A stretch of 5,900 bases of DNA, from the NCBI GenBank assembly GCA_902463835.1, contig CABQGZ010000233.1, positions 1 to 5,900 of the forward strand, in the 5' to 3' direction. Of this stretch, positions 1-5,137 are shown in pieces; positions within the stretch are counted from its first letter, which is position 1; every line of letters starts with the position of its first letter. Both the position numbers and the translations under genes were made by a program. This DNA is from an uncultured Lachnospiraceae bacterium (GTDB taxonomy: Bacteria; Bacillota; Clostridia; Lachnospirales; Lachnospiraceae). Under the pieces are notes generated by a model. The model did no database searches and was not told where the DNA came from. It saw only the letters and a list, made by a program, of their open reading frames with translations.

Positions 1-177
1 GAATGGGGAAATAAAATCAAGGCCAGATTGATGGCCGCCGGTGTGAAACAGAAAGATTTTGCCAAGAAATGCGGATATGAAGCAACACGGCTTTCGCATT
101 TGCTGTCTGATGCAAAGGTATCGGATAAGGCAAAGCAGAAGATCGAAATCGAGTTGAAAAAATTGGAGCGTGTATGA
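1..177 (+). CDS. Small Cro/CI-type helix-turn-helix protein, 5' end outside the window
   Basis: The frame is open from base 1 to the TGA at 175-177 and shows 58 residues. The pattern is that of a small XRE (Cro/CI) DNA-binding domain: a first helix (KIKARLMAAG), a recognition-type pair (KQKDFAKKCG, then EATRLSHLLSDA), and a final charged helix (VSDKAKQKIEIELKKLE). In this family, helix 1 normally starts near the N-terminus, so probably only a few residues are missing; the true start lies before base 1. The stop overlaps the portal start (ATGA at 174-177), so the two are translationally coupled and share a transcript. A minimal single-domain HTH inside a late structural operon could be a late-gene or autoregulatory DNA-binding protein, or a small terminase-associated factor. 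The fold is recognised from pattern only, and the biological role is not known. It is too small for a repressor with a separate dimerisation or cleavage domain. Confidence 0.75.
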   Translation, partial: EWGNKIKARLMAAGVKQKDFAKKCGYEATRLSHLLSDAKVSDKAKQKIEIELKKLERV

Positions 178-2159
178 AAAAAGAGAATCTGGAAAAAATG
201 CAGAAATATAAGGCGCTCTATGAAACCGCCAAGGCTGCATATCAACAGGAACTGAATAAAATCAACCAGCAGGAAAAGGCATATAACGGCACGCGGGAAA
301 TCCGAAAAAAGGGCGGCGGCATTTCCAACCAGGAAGCCGACTGCTGCTATAACATCACCTACCGTTTGATCGAAAGTGAGATCGACACAACGATTCCGAC
401 AGTGCGCGTTGACCCTATTCACGAAGAAGATGAAAAGGCTGCGGAAAGCATTCAGGCCGTTATTCGCACGGAGTTTGAGCGCTGCGGCATGGCGAAGCTG
501 AACGACAGCGCAGAGCGAATGAGCGCTGTGTTCGGCGGAGTTCCGTTTCTTGTGGAATGGAATAATGACGGCGGTTATCACGATACTGTAGGAGAAGCCA
601 CGGTAAAGATTCTGCATCCGAAAAATGTTATTCCGCAGCCCGGTGTAACAGAGATTGAGCAATGCGAATATATCTTTGTGCGAACGGCGGAAACCAAACA
701 GTCCATTCACGACAAATACGGTGTGCCGTTATCGGATTTATCGGAAGATGAACCGGAAGCCCGCAAAGAAGCAAGCGCAGATAAAACCTATAGTGACGAA
801 TTAGCGACAAAAATTGATTGCTATTTCAAACACATGGTGGATGGCGAATTGAAAGTTGGCGTTTGTTCTTGGGCGAACCGTGCGTTTCTGCGATACGATG
901 CAGACTACTATGCACGGAAAATCACGGTATGTGAGAAATGCGGGCAGATCAAAACCGGCGAAGTTTGCCAGTGCGGCAGCAAGAAGTTTGTTACAAAGCC
1001 TGTTCAGACGGAAATTCTGGATGATATGCAAATGTCTGTATTAGGCGGCGGCACCGATATGGTGCAGGCCGTGACGGACGGAGACCCGGTATATGCGCAA
1101 AACCCTGACGGCTCGTTGCAATATCCGTTGAACGAAAACGGAGAATACGACACAAACCAGCAGCCGATTCAAATCGGCGTTGAGCAGGTAAGAACCGTTT
1201 TACCGCAATTCAGCCCAAAACGATATCCCATCGTTATGCGGCGCAATATCTCAAAGTTCGGCTCGTTCCTTGGTCGCAGCGATGTGGATGTGATCGCAGA
1301 CCAGCAAAACAGCATCAACAAGGTTTTGAGCAAGATGCAGGAAAAGCTGATGAAAGGCGGCAGCTTTGTTACCTTGCCGCAGGGCGTTTCCGTGGATACA
1401 AGCAACAAGGAACTGAAAGTCATTCGTGTAAAACCGAATGAGGTTTCCATGATCAATGTGCTGAACATTCAGCCGTCTATTGACAAGGACATGAATTTCC
1501 GTTCGGTTTTTCAGTCGCAGGCACAGGATGCTTTGGGCTTGACGAATGCATTCTTAGGCCAGCAGGATACAACGGCTGTATCTGGCAGTGCAAAGCAGTT
1601 TAGTGCCAACCAGTCGGCTGCACGATTGTCGAGCCGCAGAAGTATGAAATATGCGTTCATGGAAGAACTGGCCAATCTGATCATTCAAACCTATATGGCA
1701 TTCAGCGGCGGTGCTATTCCGTATTCGTATGAAAGCACGAACGGCGAGAAGATTTATTCGCATTTCGACCCAAAAGAACTGATCAAATTGGATGCTGCCG
1801 GGGAAATGTACTGGAATACAGAATTCATTTTCCGGGTAGATGAAAGTGCCACGGTTGCCAGTAACCATGAAAATATGTGGAACATGATGAGCGTGATGTA
1901 TCAAGCTGGTGCATACGGTGCAATCGGGCAGGATGATACAAATCTTTTGTACTGGGAACTGCTGAAAGAAGCGAAGTACCCCGGCGCAGGAAAGGCAATC
2001 GAAAGTATTAAAGCCAAAATCCAAAAGCAGATGGCCATGATGCAGCAGTCTATGCCCACGATAACCAATGAAACCATCAGGAACAACGGCATTGATGACC
2101 GCACCACGGTGCAGAAAGAGGATTTGACAAACCTTGCTGCAATGGGGGTGAAGTTATGA
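174..2159 (+). CDS. Phage portal protein (head-tail vertex channel) with zinc-ribbon-like insertion
   Basis: This protein of 661 residues should form the dodecameric ring at one capsid vertex, through which DNA is packaged and ejected and on which the scaffold nucleates assembly. Residues 1-35 form a charged helix. Around 346-398 is the portal core: FSPKRYP, then GRSDVDVIADQQNSINK (367-383), which fits the conserved region before the channel helix. Residues 450-510 contain ALGLTNAFLGQQ and VSGSAKQFSANQSAA, followed by the helix YAFMEELANLIIQTY. The C-terminal 50 residues are Gln/Met-rich and helical, as in barrel-like ends of large portals. Between them is an unusual insertion with C253-X2-C256-X8-C265-X-C267, a zinc-ribbon-like knuckle. 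Length is near the P22 gp1 class (about 725 aa) and longer than HK97-type portals (about 420 aa). The start at 174 has GGAG at 165-168 with 5-nt spacing and overlaps the upstream stop. The gene uses TTA leucine codons repeatedly, unlike scaffold and coat. Portal identity is confident; P22-class assignment is inference. Confidence 0.9.
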   Translation: MKKENLEKMQKYKALYETAKAAYQQELNKINQQEKAYNGTREIRKKGGGISNQEADCCYNITYRLIESEIDTTIPTVRVDPIHEEDEKAAESIQAVIRTEFERCGMAKLNDSAERMSAVFGGVPFLVEWNNDGGYHDTVGEATVKILHPKNVIPQPGVTEIEQCEYIFVRTAETKQSIHDKYGVPLSDLSEDEPEARKEASADKTYSDELATKIDCYFKHMVDGELKVGVCSWANRAFLRYDADYYARKITVCEKCGQIKTGEVCQCGSKKFVTKPVQTEILDDMQMSVLGGGTDMVQAVTDGDPVYAQNPDGSLQYPLNENGEYDTNQQPIQIGVEQVRTVLPQFSPKRYPIVMRRNISKFGSFLGRSDVDVIADQQNSINKVLSKMQEKLMKGGSFVTLPQGVSVDTSNKELKVIRVKPNEVSMINVLNIQPSIDKDMNFRSVFQSQAQDALGLTNAFLGQQDTTAVSGSAKQFSANQSAARLSSRRSMKYAFMEELANLIIQTYMAFSGGAIPYSYESTNGEKIYSHFDPKELIKLDAAGEMYWNTEFIFRVDESATVASNHENMWNMMSVMYQAGAYGAIGQDDTNLLYWELLKEAKYPGAGKAIESIKAKIQKQMAMMQQSMPTITNETIRNNGIDDRTTVQKEDLTNLAAMGVKL

Positions 2160-2335
2160 TCTGCCCGAAATGCAAACTGGAAATGCGGAATGAAAAACCA
2201 CACATTGTGTTTGAGGGGGATGATTCCCCGGACACACAGACAAAAGCATTTATGATGGTTACTCCCGTATGCCGGAATAAAAAATGCCCAGCCTACGGAG
2301 AGGAAACAGCCCCGATCAAGACGGAAATGACATAG
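2156..2335 (+). CDS. Zinc-ribbon microprotein, 59 aa, coupled to portal
   Basis: ATG at 2156 overlaps the portal stop (ATGA, 2156-2159), and a GGGGGTG purine run at 2144-2150 can serve as ribosome binding site. The product has two cysteine pairs, C3-P-K-C6 and C39-R-N-K-K-C44, i.e. CX2C-X32-CX4C, followed by PAYGEE. The second half (CRNKKCPAYG) looks like the zinc-ribbon microproteins I associate with structural operons of Firmicutes phages. It has no signal peptide or membrane segment and should be cytoplasmic. Its role is unknown. Its position between portal and scaffold, and the presence of another four-cysteine site within the portal, suggest it could assist portal folding or assembly, or act as a small nucleic-acid- or protein-binding regulator. 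The coupling, intact frame and paired cysteines make it a real gene. It ends six bases before a strong terminator, so it would be the last gene of the upstream transcription unit. Confidence 0.8.
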   Translation: MICPKCKLEMRNEKPHIVFEGDDSPDTQTKAFMMVTPVCRNKKCPAYGEETAPIKTEMT

Positions 2336-2340
2336 TGATT

Positions 2341-2377
2341 ATAGAGATGCGGTATTTGCTGCATCTCTATTTTTTTT
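2341..2377 (+). terminator. Strong intrinsic (rho-independent) terminator inside the late cluster
   Basis: ATAGAGATGC at 2341-2350 pairs perfectly with GCATCTCTAT at 2361-2370 (10 bp) around a 10-nt loop, followed at once by an unbroken T run (2370-2377, eight T). This is the textbook form on the + strand. It lies 5 bases after the zinc-ribbon gene stop and 38 bases before the scaffold start. No convincing -35/-10 pair is visible in the 2378-2415 gap, so scaffold and coat must be reached by partial read-through, antitermination, or a promoter inside an upstream gene. The A side of the stem does not extend into an A run, so it is probably not bidirectional. Confidence 0.88.
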
Positions 2378-2403
2378 AGCCAGCTATGGCGAGAAATAGC
2401 AGA

Positions 2404-2410
2404 AAGAGAG
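2404..2410 (+). promoter_or_regulatory. Weak ribosome binding site that decides the scaffold start
   Basis: A purine run (AAGAGAG) ends 5 bases before ATG 2416. It is a poorer match to the anti-Shine-Dalgarno than the AGGAG sites before the coat and connector genes. It is still better than anything before the upstream in-frame ATG at 2386, whose leader is only the T run and AGCCAGCT of the terminator region. I therefore place the scaffold start at 2416. Confidence 0.5.
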
Positions 2411-2415
2411 AAACC

Positions 2416-3279
2416 ATGACTGATGTGAACAGCAGCGTAGTGACCGAGGAAACTGTAGATACCACCGTTACCGAGGAAACGACCGGGCAAGCTGCCCCGG
2501 AAGAAACCAATGCAGAGGGTGCAGAAAGCGAATCTGAGGAAAGCCAGCCCGCAACTGGTGAGCCTGATGCAGAAAAACAGCACGAGGAAAACGAGCGATG
2601 GAAAGCACGCAGAATTGAATCAGAGGAAAAGGGCCGCCGCCGCGCCATGTCGGAAATCGACAAATGGGCTGTGGAAACATTCGGCAGTGCAGTAAATCCG
2701 GTAACAGGCAAACCCATTGCCAGCTTTGCGGATTATCAGCAGGCTGTTGCGGCACAGCGTGAGGCACGCAGAAACGCCCGTATCGCGGAAGGTGCAAAAG
2801 CGGGGGAAGATATTTCGGAGCTTATCAAAGAAGCTGTACAGGAAGCTCCAGCCGTGCGAAAAGCAAATGAATGGCTGGAACAGCAGAAGCAGGAAGAACA
2901 AGACCGAAAGAATATTGCCGCTCTTGATGAAATTCTGAAAATCGACCCATCTTTGAACGGCGACCCGCACAACATCGGGAACATTGCCGAGCTGAACGAC
3001 TTTAACGACCTTTGCGAAAAGGGCATTGACCCGGTTAAAGCCTATCGTTACGCCTGCATGGAACGACTTTCCAAGAGCGTGAACGAAAAGCGAGAAGCCG
3101 CAGTTCGACAGCAGGCAATCAATGATGCAAAGGGCGCAGGCCATGTGAAAGCAACCGCAACGGCACAGGCTGGCGGTGAAGAAATCACGATCCCTGCGGA
3201 TAAGATGGCATTCTATCGTGATCAGTTCCCCGACAAAACTGACGAGCAGCTCAATAAACTTTGGGCAAAAACGCATTAA
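2416..3279 (+). CDS. Capsid scaffold (assembly) protein
   Basis: Scaffold proteins fill the procapsid, guide the coat protein to the correct shell size and leave before or during DNA packaging. From ATG 2416 the product is 287 aa. Residues 1-60 are very acidic and Thr/Glu-rich, with an imperfect internal repeat (VTEET twice; a 14-bp near-repeat at 2440 and 2467). A basic patch follows (WKARRIESEEKGRRRA), then a long helical, Gln/Glu/Lys/Ala-rich middle likely to form coiled coils. The last 29 residues are a compact segment (IPADKMAFYRDQFPDKTDEQ..., 259-287) of the kind that binds coat protein in many scaffolds. There is no cysteine-rich or catalytic motif and no protease Ser/His pattern, so it is not a fused protease-scaffold. 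Position directly before the coat gene supports the call. An in-frame ATG at 2386 would add 10 residues but lacks a ribosome binding site. From 2623 on the gene contains no TTA, CTA or TCA codon. Confidence 0.85.
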   Translation: MTDVNSSVVTEETVDTTVTEETTGQAAPEETNAEGAESESEESQPATGEPDAEKQHEENERWKARRIESEEKGRRRAMSEIDKWAVETFGSAVNPVTGKPIASFADYQQAVAAQREARRNARIAEGAKAGEDISELIKEAVQEAPAVRKANEWLEQQKQEEQDRKNIAALDEILKIDPSLNGDPHNIGNIAELNDFNDLCEKGIDPVKAYRYACMERLSKSVNEKREAAVRQQAINDAKGAGHVKATATAQAGGEEITIPADKMAFYRDQFPDKTDEQLNKLWAKTH

Positions 3280-3280
3280 A

Positions 3281-3285
3281 AGGAG
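3281..3285 (+). promoter_or_regulatory. Strong ribosome binding site of the coat gene
   Basis: AGGAG lies right after the scaffold stop (TAA 3277-3279), 9 bases before ATG 3295. It is the strongest class of site in this window, consistent with high coat output compared with the weak site before the scaffold. Confidence 0.8.
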
Positions 3286-3294
3286 TAAAACATT

Positions 3295-4314
3295 ATGGCT
3301 ATTACCATTAAGAAATCTGATAACCTGCTGAACAGCGAATGGAACGAGGAAGCCGAGTTCATCAACATGAAGATGGCGGATGCAGATACCGAGCAGAGCG
3401 ATGATTATGCGCTTGGGAAAGCGGTTTTCAATGTGCGGACCTCTAACCGATTTGGTGAAAAGGCGGTTGGTTCCAGTGGCTACCAGAGCATGCATACCGT
3501 TGAAGAAGGCGGCACTTTTGCTACTGACACTATGCAGAATGTCAATGAAAAGCTGATCAAGCATATCAGCTTTGGCAAGGAATACTCTATCACCCCCGAA
3601 ATGAAAGAAGATAACCTGCACAACATCACCGGCCGCGCTGCAAAGAACATGGTTCGTGCTTACAAGCGTACTCGCCCTGAATTCGCAACCGCTGCGTTGG
3701 TTGCTACTGTTGCATCTGATGCAAAGACTTTCAGTTACGGCGGAACCACTGCCATTGATTGCACGGCGCCTGACAACCTTTCTCTGTTTAACCCTGCGCA
3801 CACCGGTCTTACCGGTGTCGCTGCACAGAGCAATGTATTCACCAATGCTTTTGGCAATGATGATGAAATGCTTGACCGTTTGGCAAACATCGGCTTTAAC
3901 TTCGTAAACGCCAGCGGCCAGCACATGGGTTATGTGTTTGATACGCTGATTGTGCCTGGCAACTGCCATCGCCTGATTCGGCTGGCAAAAAAGATCATCA
4001 ACAGCGACCAGCAGGTTGGCAGCAATTTCAATGATGCCAACATCAACAAGGGTATGTGGAAACTGATCGTTGACCCCTACTGGCAGGCGGCTGCAAGCAC
4101 CGAGCCTTATATCATCATGTCCAGCAAGGCAAATAAGGATATCGAAGGTTCTATGTTCTATGATCGCCTTGTCCTTGATGTGAAGGAAGATCTGGATATC
4201 CATACCCACGGTATGATTTTCAGCGGTCGCGCTCGTATGGGCGTTGGCTTTACCGACTGGCGACATATCATTTTGGGCGGTTCTACTCAGACCGGCGCAA
4301 CCACCTTGAAGTAA
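3295..4314 (+). CDS. Major capsid (coat) protein, HK97-fold type
   Basis: This 339-residue protein is the main shell subunit. Recognition rests on typical coat segments. Residues 213-223 (YVFDTLIVPGN) are followed by a helix ending in a NSD turn (KKIINSD, 232-238), a loop rich in Asn, then KGMWKLIVDPYW (252-263); this order is seen in HK97-fold coats, including Mu gpT-like families. Near the C-terminus, FSGRARMGVGFTDWRHIILGG (309-329) forms the usual strand pair. Residues 80-120 hold a KHISFGKEYSITPEM strand and a helix running into RAYKRTRPEFATAAL. The N-terminus has no long acidic delta-like domain, and the scaffold is a separate gene. With no protease gene in view, cleavage during maturation seems unlikely. 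The start has AGGAG at 3281-3285. The reading frame has no TTA, CTA or TCA codons. Coat identity is confident; the exact family within the fold is not resolved by eye. Confidence 0.9.
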   Translation: MAITIKKSDNLLNSEWNEEAEFINMKMADADTEQSDDYALGKAVFNVRTSNRFGEKAVGSSGYQSMHTVEEGGTFATDTMQNVNEKLIKHISFGKEYSITPEMKEDNLHNITGRAAKNMVRAYKRTRPEFATAALVATVASDAKTFSYGGTTAIDCTAPDNLSLFNPAHTGLTGVAAQSNVFTNAFGNDDEMLDRLANIGFNFVNASGQHMGYVFDTLIVPGNCHRLIRLAKKIINSDQQVGSNFNDANINKGMWKLIVDPYWQAAASTEPYIIMSSKANKDIEGSMFYDRLVLDVKEDLDIHTHGMIFSGRARMGVGFTDWRHIILGGSTQTGATTLK

Positions 4315-4324
4315 GGAGAGCACA

Positions 4325-4474
4325 ATGAGCTATATTCCGCCTGACCTGCATGAGGGTGACACTTTTGAGGATGGCGGCAGATGGTTTCGTGTGCTGAAAG
4401 TATTGGAAGATGGCAATTATTCTTCCGAATATATAGGCATTAAAAAGCCGAGAAAGACCGCAGACAAAAAGTGA
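4325..4474 (+). CDS. Unrecognised 49-aa protein following the coat gene
   Basis: The ATG at 4325 has a strong AAGGAG (4313-4318) overlapping the coat stop, with 6-nt spacing. The product starts MSYIPPDLHEGDTFEDGG, continues RWFRVLKVLEDGNYSSEYIG and ends in a basic tail (KKPRKTADKK). The middle reads as a short beta hairpin or small beta-barrel pattern (GDTFEDGGRWFRVLKV, then GNYSSEYIG). No cysteines, signal peptide or membrane segment are present. I do not recognise a family. Position directly after the coat gene, where some phages encode a capsid decoration (head fibre or cementing) protein or a small head-completion factor, makes a capsid-associated role plausible but unproven. It is a real gene given the ribosome binding site, tight spacing and clean fit between its neighbours. 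It ends 4 bases before a GC-rich hairpin. Confidence 0.72.
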   Translation: MSYIPPDLHEGDTFEDGGRWFRVLKVLEDGNYSSEYIGIKKPRKTADKK

Positions 4475-4478
4475 ATCG

Positions 4479-4505
4479 TATCCCCCGCACACGGGGCGGG
4501 GGATA
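4479..4505 (+). promoter_or_regulatory. GC-rich hairpin between the 49-aa gene and the connector gene
   Basis: TATCCCCCG (4479-4487) pairs perfectly with CGGGGGATA (4497-4505) over 9 bp, with a 9-nt loop (4488-4496) that itself contains GGGG and so permits an alternative slipped pairing with the C run. Only three T follow (4506-4508), then an A run and the AGGAG of the next gene. It is therefore a poor intrinsic terminator. It could be a partial attenuator, an RNA 3'-end stabiliser for the abundant coat message, or an RNase processing site. The AGGAG at 4514-4518 lies just outside the stem and stays accessible. Confidence 0.7.
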
Positions 4506-4513
4506 TTTAAAAA

Positions 4514-4518
4514 AGGAG
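4514..4518 (+). promoter_or_regulatory. Ribosome binding site fixing the connector start at 4525
   Basis: AGGAG with 6-nt spacing to ATG 4525. This rules against a GTG start at 4471, which would read through the GC-rich hairpin and add an 18-residue, Arg/Gly/Lys-rich leader with no ribosome binding site of its own. Confidence 0.8.
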
Positions 4519-4524
4519 CAAACC

Positions 4525-5133
4525 ATGGGAATGTATTGGGGAGAATTTAAGACTGCCGTTCTCGGAAAAATGTTTTCCTCAAAAAACGGCAGCATTTCCA
4601 CAACGAGCAAGAATAACCGTGATTATGTGACGATGATGCCGCAGGCAGTCAATGAAGGCCTTGCCATTATTGGGAACACGGTGCGGTGGCCGCGAAAGAA
4701 CACAGAAATTGAAGTAGAGCTATCGGATAGAAAACAAAGCTTTAATATTGCGGATATCGCAATGGATTTCAAACGCGTTGGCGGCTTTGAGATTTATCTT
4801 CTGGACGATGAGGATGTGCCAAACCCTTTATACGGTGCAAGTATTGTTGCAAACCGGTTGATCATTCCGGCCGGCGTGAGCGGGAATGTGGTTTGGTATT
4901 ATGATGGCGCATACGAAAAGATAGAAAGCGATGTGCGGGATACGGACGAAATCGACGCGGACGATGATGTGATTGCGGTTCTGGTGCTGTATGTTGTCAG
5001 TCAGCTGTACATGGATGATGACTTGACAACGGCGCTGAACTGGCGAACACAGTTTGACAGTGCGCTTTCTATCCTTGCAGGAAATCCCCCGGCAGACGAA
5101 CACACGGAATTTCAAAGCGTGAACGGATGGTGA
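4525..5133 (+). CDS. Head-tail connector / head-completion protein (gp4-like by position)
   Basis: The product is 202 aa from ATG 4525. Adaptor proteins of this kind dock under the portal after packaging and extend the channel to the tail. The N-terminus (MGMYWGEFKTAVLGKMFSS) is a helix followed by a stretch ending in VTMMPQAVNEGLAIIGN, a helix typical of adaptor proteins. Residues of the middle third (VRWPRKNTEIEVELSD... to VSGNVVWYYDGAYEKI) are beta-rich and look like an inserted sandwich domain. The C-terminal helices (about 145-185) read DDVIAVLVLYVVSQLYMDDDLTTAL then NWRTQFDSALSIL, the common 'L..YVASQLY.EDD...A...R..F..AL..L' pattern of adaptor proteins in Gram-positive phages. The hydrophobic run VIAVLVLYVV is part of this helix, not a membrane anchor. 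The role comes from this C-terminal pattern and from position after the coat, as for P22 gene 4. Specific family membership and any enzymatic activity are not claimed. Confidence 0.72.
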   Translation: MGMYWGEFKTAVLGKMFSSKNGSISTTSKNNRDYVTMMPQAVNEGLAIIGNTVRWPRKNTEIEVELSDRKQSFNIADIAMDFKRVGGFEIYLLDDEDVPNPLYGASIVANRLIIPAGVSGNVVWYYDGAYEKIESDVRDTDEIDADDDVIAVLVLYVVSQLYMDDDLTTALNWRTQFDSALSILAGNPPADEHTEFQSVNGW

Positions 5134-5137
5134 TGGA

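Noticed and set aside
1554..2024. Minus-strand 156-codon frame, and other minus-strand frames opposite the portal (for example 1169-1468 and 1901-2203).
   Set aside because: These lie wholly or largely within the portal gene on the other strand, with cysteine/leucine-rich shadow composition and no recognisable domain.
2123..2150. TTGACA-like -35 element near the portal end that might drive scaffold and coat.
   Set aside because: No acceptable -10 element at 16-18 bases spacing; the string is part of portal codons.
2440..2480. 14-bp near-perfect direct repeat (GT-G/T-ACCGAGGAAAC) spaced 27 bases.
   Set aside because: It reflects the repeated VTEET motif in the low-complexity acidic N-terminus of the scaffold; too short and in-frame to suggest a mobile or regulatory repeat.
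3800..3818. Inverted repeat ACACCGG / CCGGTGT in the coat gene.
   Set aside because: It is a 7-bp stem within coding sequence that encodes a TGLTG peptide; no T run follows, and it is probably a by-product of codon repetition.
2620..4323. A 567-codon open frame on the minus strand across scaffold and coat.
   Set aside because: It is in exact codon register with both plus-strand genes. Its openness follows from the lack of TTA, CTA and TCA sense codons. It has no family resemblance and lies opposite two well-supported genes. The codon absence is reported instead.
4471..4524. A GTG start at 4471 extending the connector by 18 residues.
   Set aside because: It would translate through the GC-rich hairpin, has no ribosome binding site, and the ATG at 4525 has an excellent AGGAG.
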